A stretch of 64,000 nt of DNA from Delphinapterus leucas (taxonomy: Eukaryota > Chordata > Mammalia > Artiodactyla > Monodontidae), in contig NW_022098022.1 of the NCBI RefSeq assembly GCF_002288925.2, positions 1,641,622 to 1,705,621 of the forward strand, given 5' to 3'. Of the stretch, positions 47,806 to 60,373 are shown in pieces. The notes below the pieces were generated by a model, which saw nothing but the letters and a program-made list of their open reading frames with translations, was not told where the DNA came from and ran no database searches. Both the position numbers and the translations under genes were made by a program. The stretch's first letter is position 1; every line of letters begins with the position of its first letter.

Positions 47806-49529
47806 GGAGTGCTCACCCTTCCTTGACAGAAATCCCATCAATGAATTTGCTAAATGTTGCTCGGCAGAAAAGAAGTAAATCAAATTAGGTGCGGGAAGTT
47901 TTGAGACACCGAGAGTTTCTGCATCTATCCTTCGCCCTGCACGGTCACAGTGGCACTGAAACTGCTGCTTTTGGCGGTGCCCCTGGTATGACCCAACCCT
48001 TCTCATGCCTCACTGCTAAAGTGCGCCAGGCAGCACACAAAAAGGGTGATAAAGCAGTCATTTTAGATTAAAAGGGTACTGACCAAAACAACTCCCCCCA
48101 AAGCAGAATCCCCCATGGTTTTGACGAGGCGTATTGTTTTCAATTGCAGATGTCATTTCCCCAAATTCTCATTCTGGCATCTGGCACACGCATGCTATGT
48201 GAAAGCAGTACTGCACATGTGCTGGCTGTTAACGTGACATTCTTTGGGGACTGCTTCCCACAAATTAGGTGAGAACTTATCTTTGTAAAAGAATGTCTGT
48301 CACTGACAATTATGGTGACACCCCGCCAATGCCCACAGTGCGAATACAGAATGTCAACATGTATTTCTCAAGTTTTATGATTCAAGGAGGAAACGTCAGG
48401 CTTGAATGGAAAACCCCCAGCCCGGTCTCCCAACTGCTGCACTTGTGGTGCCATTACTTAGCAGAAGCCACATTCGGATAAAGAGGTGAACAAGCTACAA
48501 TCCTCTGCCACAAAATGGGTCACTGCTTTAATGAAAGAGGGCCTTGTTCTTAATGTATCTGGATCCCAAATCAAATAATGTAGTATTAGAGACTTTTTTT
48601 TTTTTTTGGACTTAACAGTCTTTTTTGTTGCTTCCGAAAGGCTTGCTTTTGTGCTGAGCTGTTCAACTGAATCTCTTTGTTAGGAAGATAACCAGGACAT
48701 TTAGGCTCACATACCTTTCTGCAAACTTTTCTATGGAATATTTTAGCATATATAAAAGCGACCTTAAAATGTGTGCTTAGGGTTTTGAGTTGAATATAAA
48801 AGCCAAAACTCAAAGCGATATTTAGTTTATTGTTATTCACAGTGACAATTTCTTATGTGTTTCCTGAAAGCTTGATATGAACCTTGGCCTTTAGAATTTG
48901 AGGTTAATATTTTTAAGTCATAGCCCTGGTAACAAATATTTTAAATAAAACCACCAGCATCCCGTTACATTTGACATTTCCCTTGCAATTTCTTACACAA
49001 TTTTTTAAAGCTATAATGTGACACGTGTAATGTACCAAATAAATGTTTACTTACTGTAAAACTGATATGTGCAAAAATATTTTGGAAGGCATTATGAATT
49101 TTAATAATATTACTTTTAATGTTCATTAATGCAAACCTGTGAAACTCTGGCTAAATCAGTGGATTAGGAGAGCTTCCGAGCTGAAATCATGGTCACTAAG
49201 TTTCAGATCTAGTATAAAATTTAAATACTGTTCTGCCTTGTTTTCTCTTTCTGGTTCTGGCAAATGTGACAATCAGCTCTGTTGAGCTAAGAGACAAGGG
49301 ATGGGTCACTCTTTTTCCTCTACCGGCCCCCAGTTCTTGGCAAGTGTTATGATCATGCCAGTAGCTTGCTGCATGGAAGGTACAAGATAAAACAATTTCC
49401 TCAGTTACCATCAAAGGCTGTCTGCAGGGTATGGGATAATAGCAGAAGCCTTATCCTAGGATCATTTTGCCAATTCTACTCCCACGCAGGCAGTAAATCC
49501 CAGCTAGGAGCAACTAGGAGTAGCTAATC
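47806..49529. other. Unique sequence
   Basis: A T14 run lies at 48594-48607. No gene or interspersed repeat recognised; frames are under 100 codons. Confidence 0.45.
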
Positions 49530-49745
49530 GTAATTGAGCGCTTTCTATACGCTAAATGCTTGGCTTGTCTTATTTCACCTAATCCTTGCACAATTAGCAG
49601 CTCCACTCCACTTCCACAGGGAAAGCAGGCTAGACGTCAGCTCTCAGCGGCTCATGTTTATTGAGTACTTACTTTGTGCTAAGTGTGCTACTTGCATTAT
49701 CTCATTTAATCTTTGCACCAACCCTATGGTCTTGTAATCATAGAT
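49530..49745 (-). mobile_element. MIR-family pieces, antisense
   Basis: There are two similar starts: 'gagcgctttctatacgctaa' near 49535 and 'tgtttattgagtacttactt' near 49654. The second is followed by 'gcattatctcatttaatctt' and 'gcaccaaccctatgg'. The second part is a good antisense MIRb; the first may be a separate MIR or L2 scrap. Confidence 0.6.
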
Positions 49746-49974
49746 TATTTCAGCTCACTGTAATTTACTGGGACACCACGGTCCCTTGTCTTCGCTTCTC
49801 TACCTCATGTAAATCTGATGCATCCTGGACTGCAACTTGAAAATGAGATGACTAAAGAGAAGGAAACGAAAAAGAAATTAGAAGAAAGAAGGAAGAAAAC
49901 TAATTTCTTGGTTTGCCTACTAGGTGAGAGGACTCAGGCTTCATTTCTCTTAATTTTCTCTGTAACTTTCAAGT

Positions 49975-50105
49975 TAGGTATATTTATTTTTCCCCTGTTA
50001 AAAATGAGAACATTGAGGCTTGGCAAGGTTAAATAATTCTGGCAAGTCAGTATGACCTGCAAGTGAGCTGTCAAACACTGGAAACCCACGTTCAAGTCCT
50101 CAAGT
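49975..50105 (-). mobile_element. MIR SINE, antisense second half
   Basis: 'ttaaaaatgagaacattgag', 'gcttggcaaggttaaataat' and 'gaaacccacgttcaagtcct' continue the antisense MIR order after a gap of about 230 bp. It may be the other half of the MIR at 49645-49745, split by an unidentified insertion that contains 'ctaaagagaaggaaacgaaa'. Confidence 0.55.
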
Positions 50106-50599
50106 GCACAGGTCAGGCACACCCATGCTGTCATGGCCTGACACCTGTGCAAACAAGCTGAGCCACAGACCATCCAGAAGAGCGGGGTCACGGCTGGTTT
50201 CTCGAGACCCTGTGCTGAGGAGAAGCAACAGGGAGAAGATGAACCTTCTGCCTAGTGGGACACAGCAGCCCTAGAGGCAGGTAGCTGCCCATCATATGAT
50301 AAATTATTGTGCAAGGACCAAACCACTGGTTTTCGGTAGCTTTGCTGACCGGCTCCATCTCCCGGGCCTGAGAGAGAGAAAGCGCCATGCTGACTCGTCA
50401 TGCCTGACATAAATGCAGTCTCCTTCGCCTCTATCCGCGTCGTTTATTTTAAAATTGTTATCTTTGTGCGTATCTTAACAATTTAAGATGTCTCTCTTTT
50501 CCTTTAAGGGACATAGGGAGTGGTCAGTGGAACGTGAAGAGAGTTACATTATACGAATGTATCGCACCGTCTCTGGCTACTTAGTGTAACTGCTTTCCC

Positions 50600-50715
50600 T
50601 GGGCTTCGAGCATCTCAAGGGCAGGGACTTATTTTATGTATTGATGAATCCCCAGGACTCTTCACAGGGCCTGGTCGACCCCATAAGTGCTTGCTGGATG
50701 ATCTAACCAACACCA
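50600..50715 (+). mobile_element. L2 LINE 3' end
   Basis: 'catctcaagggcagggactt', 'tgatgaatccccaggactct' and 'cagggcctggtcgacccc' with 'taagtgcttgctggatga' match the L2 3' UTR end. Confidence 0.55.
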
Positions 50716-53639
50716 CTCAGGTTTAACAGAAATACCGCATACGTGAAAAGACCGAGAACCGCTATTTGAGTAACAGCCATGACGTGCTAGAAAAAATACT
50801 ATGTCCTCAGACATTCTGGTTCATGCCTCGGGGGTTGAACTTTCCACCTACTTTTCTCCCCACTTTCTCTGATGCTGCCTCCTATGATTCAGACTCTAAG
50901 AGGGTGAACTCTGAGTTAGAGCTGTCCTTGACACGTTGGCATTGGGTAGTCCAATGGTTAGCGTGGCTCACTGCAGCCTTTATTCCATGATTCGAAGGCC
51001 AACTCGTTAGTCATTTAAAATCAGGCATCTAGTTTTGTTTCACACCCAAATCATAAAAGATGGCTTAACTTGGAGCAAGCGCGTCATGCTGTCTACATAC
51101 TCACCTCAGAAGATATGAAGCACCATAGAAAGCTGATAAATTGTTTTTAAAGCTAAGCAAAGGCATGGTCTAATGTAGACTGAATTGATTCAGTTAAAAC
51201 ATCCACCATGAAACACGTGAAAAGGTGACTGTGTTCTGCCCCTAAAGCCCTGAATAGCTGCCCTTAGTAGTAGGTTAAGATGAGAAATTGTTAAAAGTAA
51301 GCAGTATGTTTATGAAGGCTAAGGAATATTTGAGAGCAGTATTTAAATATTTTAAAAATATGTCTGATTTCACTTTCTCTTTAGAGTTACTGAGGCGCAA
51401 GATAAGACTAAGAATGTTCACCCGGCCATGTATATTTTCCTCCAAACATGTCACTTGAGACATCTTTCACAATGTATCTGGAATATGGAAAGCCATCTAC
51501 GGAGGTATTGTGTGTCACAGCTCATTGACATGTTTATGTTTGTAAACTCAATCAGATAAGGGCAACTATGAGGACTGCTTTGTTTTTTTATTTTTTCCTT
51601 GTTTGAGTGAATGGAATCTAAAATGTTTTACTAAAAACAAAAATAAAAGAAACATGTAATGCATTTGGTCTATTTATCCTTAATTTTTTTTTTTTTTTTT
51701 TAAGGAGAGAAATCTAGAGAATCATTTAGGTTATCATGTTCAAAAAGACTGGAATAAATGGCCAACCTGCTACAATATAAATACACTGATACACACTTTA
51801 GCAACTGGTTTCCAAGGCCAGGTTTTCACCCTACGTGCCAGAAACTTTCGGGAAGTCCAGAGCTACTAGAACCTCAGGTGTCTCTTCTAAAACAGTGGCA
51901 AGAAGTACAGCTCTCCACTTCCTAGAATGGTTATAAGGATCCAATGGTATAAAGAGGATACACAAAATCACTTAAAAAAAAGTGTTCTAATATAAATATT
52001 TAGTAGCAATGTAACAATTGTAATTATTAATTAAAACAAGTTATTGTCTTGGAAATGCTTCTCCATTTATCATATTCTTAGTGTCTACACCCTGGAAAGA
52101 GAAATGCATGTTTGAAAGGACGTTTTTAGAAAACCGTACTGAAATGAAATGTATCTTACGGCAGAAACGGGTGAATGTTAGGCTGGTCAAAGGCAGGCTT
52201 TCTTTTAAAATTAGAATCTGAAAGGAACAGATTTTTACAATAGTCATAATTCCTAGTGAAGATATGAATTTAATAATACAGCGGACAAAAGAAAGGAAGA
52301 ATACCTGAATCTTTATGCAGGAGAGAACTAGAGGAGCCTGCTGTAAAGCCGTGTAAAATGGAGACGTGTCTCCAGGCAGTAAAGAGCCCTATCAAAGTAC
52401 ACCGTATCAAAGTTTCCCAAAGTTCCATTTCTTAACTTTCTTTAAACATCTTTTGATATATCAATTCCAGCAATATTTTGGCAGCCTAAAATTACACCAT
52501 TCTGACCTTGACATTAGTATTCAACAGCACTGAAGAAAGAATGACAGCTTCTCCATCCTAGTGGGTGATCTTGCAAGCTTTTACCCTCATGACTATGGAG
52601 TTTCTGTCAAATGTGCTTCCAGGCGAATGATCACATTCTTTTGAATTATGAAGTGGCTGCAAACTGTGCTAATTGGGTCTGCAATGATGTCACTGATAAG
52701 GATTAAACAGCCTTGATTGTCTTAAAGTCACAAATATATGTCATTTTGTTATACATGTATATTCCACTTAGCCTAATCCATAACTGCAGTCATGCAGAAT
52801 TGCTTTGTTTAATTAAAATCGTCATTAAAGACCTTAAGATGAATTAGAGGCAAATCATAAAGAGATGAATGGAATAGCTGAGAGCAACTATAATGAAAGG
52901 TTAAATATCGTGATTATTTTTTTCATTATTGATGAAGTGTGAACAATATGCTTGGGAGTGAAGAAAAGAGTGAATAAGGTTCTACCTTCACCCAGAAGAA
53001 CTGAGCTACAAATGCAGCAGAACAAAAATCACGTGTCAAGCCACAGAAACCCTAAGAGATAATGGCCTGAACTAATGTAGCTGTTTCCTTTGGTGCATTA
53101 CAAAGACTTTTCTGTATCTAAAGATTTAAACAGTAAGCTCCCAAAAGGCAAGGAAAGGACTTTGAAGAGTTTGTCATTTGTACTATGACTTTGTACGGTA
53201 CAGTGGCATTGGTACCCTGGGTGCTTATTAATTACTATCTGACGTAAACTAATAGTCACTGTGAGATTCTAGAAGACTAGAATGAACTTCTACATAAAGT
53301 TCAGAGATCTTTAACCACAAGATTATACTGATACTTTACATGAGTAGAATTTGAATAAAGTAGTTAAACTTGGTAAATGTATCAATAAGGTACTAAGCCA
53401 CTGAAAATCAAAGTGTAATAAATTATCATACTTCATTAAAAAATAAATTCGCCTACTGAGTTGCTCCGTGAATTTAATACAGGCACGTTGTATCGTTCAT
53501 TAAATAATTTTATCATGAAAATTTTCATACCAAGAGAGTACAGGGATTGATATTTTAGAAACTCAGGTTCAAGTGCAACATCGAGGTTTTAAAAACACTA
53601 AGATTTTGCTATATCTGCTTTTTTTAAATAGAGCAATAC
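50716..53639. other. Unique AT-rich stretch, candidate conserved noncoding block
   Basis: A T17 run at 51685-51701 is flanked by a short inverted repeat. The part 52420-52970 is free of recognisable repeats and contains several TAAT/ATTA cores. No gene seen. Confidence 0.4.
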
Positions 53640-54870
53640 AGATATGATCACAGTGGCCTCTGTGCTTTCTGGTTACTTAATCCCTCCCCCTCAAGGGGTA
53701 AGTGCTTTCCTGAATTTGCCTGTCCTATTTGTCCATGTTTTGATATTTGTGTATATTTTTGTGTTCTCCATCAACAATATATAGTATTTTATGTGTTTTG
53801 TAATTTATACTAATGATTTTATAGTTACTCCTACAACCCGCTTTTTTTCATTCAGCATTAATTTTCAGATTGTCGATATTGATATACATAACTCTGGATC
53901 ATTTATTTTAGATTCTTTATAGTAGCCCCGTCATTACTCATCTTTCAGTTAATTAACGATTTATTGAGCATCTACTACATTCCAGATGCCAGTCTGGGTG
54001 ATAAGGCCATAGCAGTCAACTAAACGGACACAATGGTGGCTGTTTAAAAGCTTCTTTCCTAGGGAACAGATCCCAGTGCATGCACCCTTTTTTTTAAGGA
54101 TGTCTTCAAGTTTTTACTGTTACAAACAGCGCCACAATGACCAACCAGAACCATTATTACTTGTGCATTTGTTTGAAAGGAAACATAAAAGAGGTGGGAT
54201 ATTGGTTTTGTAGGTTGAGCACACCTTCGATCTGACACCATAACACAAATTGTTGGGTAAATCAAAATTGTTATGTTCATTTTACACACACACACCAGGG
54301 TATATACAGCTCCCATGGCTTCACAGCCTCACTACACTTGGTCTTTTCAAACTTCGTAACCTTTGCCTCCTGATGGATGTGTAACGGTATCTCATTTGCG
54401 TTTTCCTGATTACACGTGAGTTGAGCATCGTATATGTAACTATGGATCACTCCTCGTTTCTCTCTCGTGGATTATCTGTTCTTGTCTATTATCTATGTAT
54501 TGGGTTGTCTTCTTCTTCTTGATATTTAGGAGTGTCTGTGTACACTGGAAATTAACTTATTGTTGACCAGGTGGGCGGTCTGTGTCCTGCTGTATGAATT
54601 CCATTTTTCACTTTTTTAAAACATACTTTTGTCACGTGAAGGCATTTTATTTTAGTGTAATAATATCTACCAGTACTGTTTGTTAGCAGTCTGGTTAGTT
54701 CTCCCTCTTTCAGGAAATTATCACTTAACCTAATGCCATAAAGACACGCTGCTATATTTTCTAAAAGTTTTATGGTCCAATTTTTCGTGTATGTTTTTAA
54801 CGTACCTAGAATATACTTCTGTACCTGAGGGAAGGGGCTAGCTTTAGTTTGTCTTATCACGTTTCTAGCT
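53640..54870 (-). mobile_element. Old L1 3' part, antisense, interrupted
   Basis: Read on the plus strand: 'tgtgtaacggtatctcattt', 'gcgttttcctgattacacgt' and 'gagttgagcatcgtatatg' match the antisense end of ORF2. 'ggttgtcttcttcttcttg', 'taaaagttttatggtccaat' and 'gaaggggctagctttagttt' match further upstream ORF2. The left part (53,640-53,945) fits the antisense 3' region. It is very diverged (L1ME-like). An L2-like piece at 53945-54060 interrupts it. Confidence 0.65.
53945..54060 (-). mobile_element. L2-like 3' terminus inside the old L1
   Basis: 'gatttattgagcatctacta' and 'cattccagatgccagtctgg', with 'cagtcaactaaacggacaca', are antisense L2 3' terminus phrases. Confidence 0.4.
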
Positions 54871-55449
54871 AGGGCAGTAACTACAGGTGCTCACATATTC
54901 TAGTCGTCTTCCTGCTGAGCTCCCAGGAGGGGTGCTCTCTCCCAATCTCTTTGGCGCTAGATGTGCCCACGTGCCCTGCTTTGGCTGATGGCCTACAGGC
55001 AGAAGGATGTGTATACACACTCAAGGTGATGCGGTTGGATCCAGAAAACAGGCAGGGAATTGGCCTTCTGCCAGCGTCCCCTCAGAGCAGAACTGCAAAG
55101 CAGGCAAAGCTCTTTAGGAGGTGCTCTCTCTCTTCTACCTCCATCAGCGTTCCTCTCCCTCCATGTTCCCGGGTCCTCGCCAACGTAAGACCTTACAGGA
55201 CTGACGTATACAGACAAGATCTTATCCTTGGGATTCACCTCTTCACCCAACACCCTAAAGCAAAGCAAACACAACGTTATCTGTCCTAAGTTCCACTCTC
55301 CAAAGAACACTAAAGCTGTAACCACTGGACAGGAAAATGACTAAGAAATTAACTCCTGCTTTTTTGTTTCCCCAGTAGTGGATTCATGTTAGCAGGCTAT
55401 CTGCATTACGATAGGGTATAATACAATAGATAAGTCTTTAGAAATGTAT
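54871..55449. other. Unique sequence
   Basis: Frames of 112 (+) and 110 (-) codons overlap in 54951-55325. They lack family resemblance and are probably chance. Confidence 0.4.
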
Positions 55450-55660
55450 TTCCCGGGGTTAGCGTTAGGGTTACTTCTGCCACGCACTAGCTGTGTGACT
55501 TCTGACAAGGTCCTTAGTCACCCCACACCTCAGCATCCTCAGTTGTACAGCGACCACAAGGATACTTGTATTACAGTGTTAATACGGGAATGATGAAGCA
55601 ATACCGTAGGTACTGCAAGCCTAGTACAGTGCGCGGCACCTGGTACACACTGATCAGTGA
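55450..55660 (+). mobile_element. MIR SINE
   Basis: 'cacgcactagctgtgtgact', 'cctcagcatcctcagttgt', 'gtgttaatacgggaatgatg' and 'cagtgcgcggcacctggtac' follow MIR order through to the tail. Confidence 0.75.
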
Positions 55661-56949
55661 GACTATTATTGTTGTCATTATTATTAATATTTGTAGTGGT
55701 GGCAATGGTATGCTTTGATATTAGAAGAAATGGTTTCAGATAGAATACTACCCTATTATCCTGAAAGCACAAGAGGCAGGCAGCCTCCTGCTTTGTCCAT
55801 TGAGGAGAATTATTCATGTCATCATTATCTCTTTTGAAGCTTCAGAGGTAATACAGGGAGGTCAGGAATTGATTATTTAGTCTAAAGCAATAATTGCAAA
55901 TTAACTTGGCAAGAGTATCTTATTCGAAAAAAAAAAAAGGAAATAGGCGAACACATATTTTTACTATCTTTTCCACCTTCGTCTTCATTGTTAGCTAATG
56001 CAAAAAGAATATCTGTTAGCTCTCTAGAAAAGTCAAAGCACATTCTGCCATTCTATCTTGGAATACAAGTTTCCATTCATAGATCCATTTCCTTTCTTCC
56101 AGTAGAGAAGGTTAAATAAATCCAGTCAGAATTTTACATAGTGAGAGGTGGGACCTGAAAGTGTTAATGAAAGTACTAGAGATTTTAGATTCTGATTTTA
56201 TGTCATCTAAATGGTATTTTTATCTCTATTAGGTTTTTAGAAATAATTCTTCCCACTTCAAAATAAATCAAATAAATTTTCCTTGCTTATGTGATTTCTT
56301 ACAGAATGAAAAGACACTACATATAAACATCTCTCTTTTCACTTCAAAGGTTCACAGCAGTCAGATTATTTTCAAAGCTTACAAGTTGTTAAATAATAAG
56401 ACATATTTATTAGAAATTGAAATAAGAACAGTTGAAATACAAGTCAATAAAGGATGAAAGAATTTTCTAGGGATTAAATTAAAAGATGAAGGGATTAAAC
56501 TCATCCTAAGAACCAGTTAACGGTGTTGATTGTGCAGGTCTCATTATTCCATGAATTATTAATTCATTTTCAAATAAGAAAAGTGTGAGACAATTTTTAC
56601 AAAATGTTTGATGATGTTATTATTAGAGGAAATGTGGATCAATATTATTATCACTTTATTTATTCAATGTGATTACAGCGTTCCTTAAACCTATTTACTT
56701 GGAAAATACTTTTGAAAATAACTTTTAGAGTAAGTTTTTATGTATTGGTCTGTATTGGTAAGAAATAAGCATGAGTCCCGAAAATCATCAATACGGCCAA
56801 TACTAAGCAAAATTAATTTCACCACCAAATATGTCAGCCTGAACTTGATTTGCAAGTATTTTTTGTGTTAATGTTTCACCTATAGAAGTTTTTCAGTGGA
56901 GTAAGAAACCTAGGAAAAATATTTCATACTGCTATACTATTTTTAGGTT
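55661..56949. other. Unique AT-rich sequence
   Basis: An A12 run lies near 55927. No gene or repeat recognised. Confidence 0.45.
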
Positions 56950-57110
56950 TACAAAGTGCTTTCTCGGGTGTTCCTATATTTAATCTAGGCAACATCTTTT
57001 GAGGTAGGAAAGAAGATAGGGTACTCTCTTTTTATGAATGAAAAACTGAGGTTCACTGAATTGTGCTATGATCCAGAGCTGATAAGTGGCATCAAGACGA
57101 GAGCCCATTT
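56950..57110 (-). mobile_element. MIR SINE, antisense
   Basis: 'caacatcttttgaggtagga', 'gaatgaaaaactgaggttca' and 'agctgataagtggcatcaag' follow antisense MIR order. Confidence 0.55.
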
Positions 57111-58397
57111 TCTCTTATTCCTTGTGCAGTGCTTATGCCAGAGCAAGCATCTCATACTTCTTCAAGCAGCTTTACCTCGGAGCTCAGATTGCTGTGCACG
57201 TCGCTACAGTGATTCAGCACGAGGGTATGTAAACGTGTGTGTGTATGTATTATGCATGTATATATTTCCTTCACCTATGAGAAGTGTGACCAAAACAGAG
57301 TATCATATTAAATATTTATAGCATGATTTTGCATGTTTTAAAGCATTTTATAGTAACTCATTAAGACTTCAAAGTCATCAGCAAACACACGAAAAACCTA
57401 ACAGGATGAATTGCTAAACTAGAAGAAAGTCAGGGTTAAAAGTTAAATTTTACTCTGGGTTCTTCCTTGAATATACTCTCCTGTCTTACTGAAGTATGGA
57501 CTGGAAAGAGGCTTGTCCTTTTATCCCATAGTATAAAGTTTATACTTTGGGACATGCAGAAAGTAACCTCTATTTTTCCACAGGGTAAAATTGAGTCCAG
57601 GAATCTTCACGTTGAGCCAAAGTCCCTTTGAGTTAATAATTACTATTTGTGTTTCTACCAGAAAAAGGTAAAACAAACAAAAAGAATTTTAAATCTGAAC
57701 TATCAGAAAGGTTTAATATAGCACCAAATCATCCCTTGCTGAGAGATCCCATATGGTAGGGGAATAGGGGTTGCAGAGGAAGCCGGGTAAAGTGTATTGT
57801 CCTGAAAGTAACCACAGTTAATATCAATAGCATGACAAAGACATTGCTTTTACTAAAAATTCTAACTTTCTGAAAGGTTTACGTTGCTCTACAATGTGGT
57901 CTTTCTTAACTACAACCTCTACTTGTGCTGGAACCATTCTGATCGTGATAAACATCAATTTCACCACTGCTCATGTTCTGTCATTTATGTTAAATGATTA
58001 GAAATACAAATTATATTCAGCTCCTACAGTTGTATACTTGCATGGTTATGTTTATAAGATTCACTTAAATTACACAACTAGTCTTCACATAATCATAGCT
58101 TCTTTCTTTACAAAATAATCAGCATTGAATTTTCCTCCTTAGATCTCAAGGAGTCAACTTGATAACTGGATAATCTGCTAATGATATAATTGCACCATTA
58201 ACATTTTTGATCATATCTGAAATCATTAAATGATGCTTTGAATACATGATTTTTAAAATTGACCCCTTCAGAGATTGTATTGATATGGGAAATGAGTCAG
58301 ATACACCGATCATTGAAACTACACAGGGAAGACTCTATCATCGTACTGATGAAAATGCAAAAAGCTTAAGACCTATGTTAGAGATTTCCAATTTATA
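57111..58397. other. Unique AT-rich sequence
   Basis: Nothing recognised apart from a short GT/AT-rich piece near 57233-57261. Confidence 0.45.
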
Positions 58398-58409
58398 AAT
58401 ATATTTCTT

Positions 58410-58617
58410 GGGACTTCCCTGGAGGTCCAGTAGTTAAGATTTCTCCTTCCAACGCAGGGGGTGCGGGTTCGATCCCTGGTCGGGGAACTAAGATCTCACA
58501 TGTCTTGCAGCCAAAAAACCAAAACAAAAAACAGAAGCAGTGTTGAAACAAATTCAACAAAGACTTTAAAATTGGTCCACGTCAAAAAAAAAAAAAATTT
58601 AAAGAAACAAAAAATAG
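58410..58617 (+). mobile_element. CHR-family SINE, long-tailed form
   Basis: It has head 'ggacttccctggaggtccag', a clear RNA polymerase III box B 'gcgggttcgatccctgg', then 'ggggaactaagatctcacat', then an A-rich tail. The tail continues with 'aaaattggtccacgtc' and a second A run, a tail form seen in cetacean CHR SINEs. It has a perfect 12-bp target duplication 'aatatatttctt' at 58398-58409 and 58618-58629. It is a different subfamily from the three copies at 7836, 10460 and 42841. Confidence 0.95.
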
Positions 58618-58629
58618 AATATATTTCTT

Positions 58630-60014
58630 AACGTTTATTTTTAAATGGAATAGTGTAAAATCTCTTTTGTATCTCAGTCATCAAAGAACGCCAATTAAAT
58701 TTCAAAGAAGTGAAAACAAACTGAATACATTTGATTCAAAAAAAAATAGAACAACAACTGTGATTAGTGTAAGTGATGACTTTTACGGCTCTCACCCAGT
58801 GAAACATTAAGGATTTGACATTTTCGGAATAATGCAGGGTTTCAGGAGTAATGCTGATTCATTCATTTGGTTAGCACAGGGGCCCACTTAAAAGGCACCC
58901 TACCTGCTCTGACAGTGGCCGATTCCTGCCCACAAATGTCCACACAAGACTCGGTTTGGGGTGACAGGATGACTCTCCTTGCCATGCTTGTTTCCCTCCT
59001 CAGCACAAATGTTTGTAACCTTATTACCATTGGCATTTGCTCTTCATTAGGTGGCAACTGTAACGCCAGTCAGAGGCTTGTTTCAAGTATTTTTAGTGCA
59101 GTTTTTCCAAGGTCAAGTTGCTGTGATGAGTGGATAAGAAATGTTGGACCAATCTGAACACTACTGAGAGCGCTGCCACATTCAGAGGTAAAACTAATTA
59201 GGATCCCATTCATGCCACTTCATCACAGTGACACAAGTACACTCCTTAACACACATCTCTAATTTCTGTTCTCTTACGAAATGAAGAGCTTCCTACCTGC
59301 TAGGAGGCACGCTGTTCCAGCAGAAGGCCAGTGGGAGAGAAGAACTAACACGGAGAAAAAGGAAACAGAGAATCCAGCCGGCAGTCTGGATGGAACAACG
59401 GGAAATGGAATTAATGGAGGTGTTTGAACCAGAGGAGATGTTTCCAGGGACGAGAAGGTCATATAGAAAAGGACAGGCCATGAAGAGGTGCAAGGAGGTG
59501 GAAAGGCATCGCCAGGGAAGTGAGAAAGGAAAATCCCCCCGGAAGCCACATCCTGGAGAGAGATGATGGAAGGAGAAGCCAGGGAGCAAACATGGTCAGT
59601 AAGCAACTGGCATTCCGTCGTTTTTATCAGGAAGAACTCGCCAAGGTGGGCGCAACACAGGCTGTACAAGCAGAGCCTGGCAATTCCATGACTTCTTTTT
59701 ATTTAAAGAGTAGTTCCAAATTCCTTCTGGATGAACGGGAATTTTATCATGCGTTTTGGCAGAAAGTTTAAGCCACAGAGTAGATGCATTGCAAGTTCAT
59801 TAACAGACTGTTTCAAGGGAACTCGTCTAGCAGCCTCAGGACTATGAGAAAAAAAATCATAGAAAAAATATATTTTTCCTCTCGTGTTTCTGGGAAAACG
59901 GTTTTTAGAAAATATTTTATAAGAAACTTCTGAGTAAAGAAGAAAGGAAAAAATAAAGCACATGTCTGTGGTTATATAAAACCTGATTCAACTCATAACT
60001 TTTTGAGGGAGAAC
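58630..60014. other. Unique sequence
   Basis: Frames of 96 (+, 58867-59157) and 131 (-, 59274-59669) codons were inspected. Neither has a recognisable domain, and the second is a hydrophobic, S/P-rich translation of a purine-rich strand. Confidence 0.45.
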
Positions 60015-60245
60015 CAGATCAGTGTAGTTACAGGGGGTCAGAGCGTGGGTTACATTATAGTTAGAGACAGAGCTTGGCCTCGTCAGTTTCTAGCTGTATG
60101 ACATTAAGTCAGTTAAACCACCAGCTGCTAGTAGCTCAAATGCAACATGAGGATAAGAACATGTATCATTTAGATCCTATAAGAAGGAAATAAGTTAATA
60201 CCAACACTCAGCTCCAAGTAATACTTAATAATATCTATTAGTCAT
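60015..60245 (+). mobile_element. MIR SINE
   Basis: 'gtttctagctgtatgacatt', 'aagtcagttaaaccaccagc', 'atgcaacatgaggataagaa' and 'ggaaataagttaataccaa' give MIR order. Moderately diverged. Confidence 0.6.
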
Positions 60246-60319
60246 TCATAACCTTACAGTCTAAATCATGTGATTTAGCATCAATTTTGTTTCCTATCAG
60301 CACCAATGATGAGCAGATT

Positions 60320-60321
<2 letters not shown>

Positions 60322-60364
<43 letters not shown>

Positions 60365-60373
60365 CACATATAA
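60322..60373 (+). repeat. (GT)n-(GC)n alternating purine-pyrimidine repeat
   Basis: (GT)18-19 runs into CGCGCGCG and then CACATATA without a break in the purine-pyrimidine alternation, for about 51 bases. Such sequences are the classic Z-DNA formers. Confidence 0.95.

Noticed and set aside
51679..51705. Hairpin terminator-like structure around T17
   Set aside because: A six-base inverted repeat around a T run is expected by chance in AT-rich DNA, and bacterial-type terminators are not relevant here.
54951..55325. 112- and 110-codon opposing frames
   Set aside because: They overlap on opposite strands without any domain; chance in a slightly GC-richer spot.
59274..59669. 131-codon hydrophobic minus-strand frame
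   Set aside because: The strand opposite is purine-rich, which gives F/L/S/P-rich translations by composition alone.
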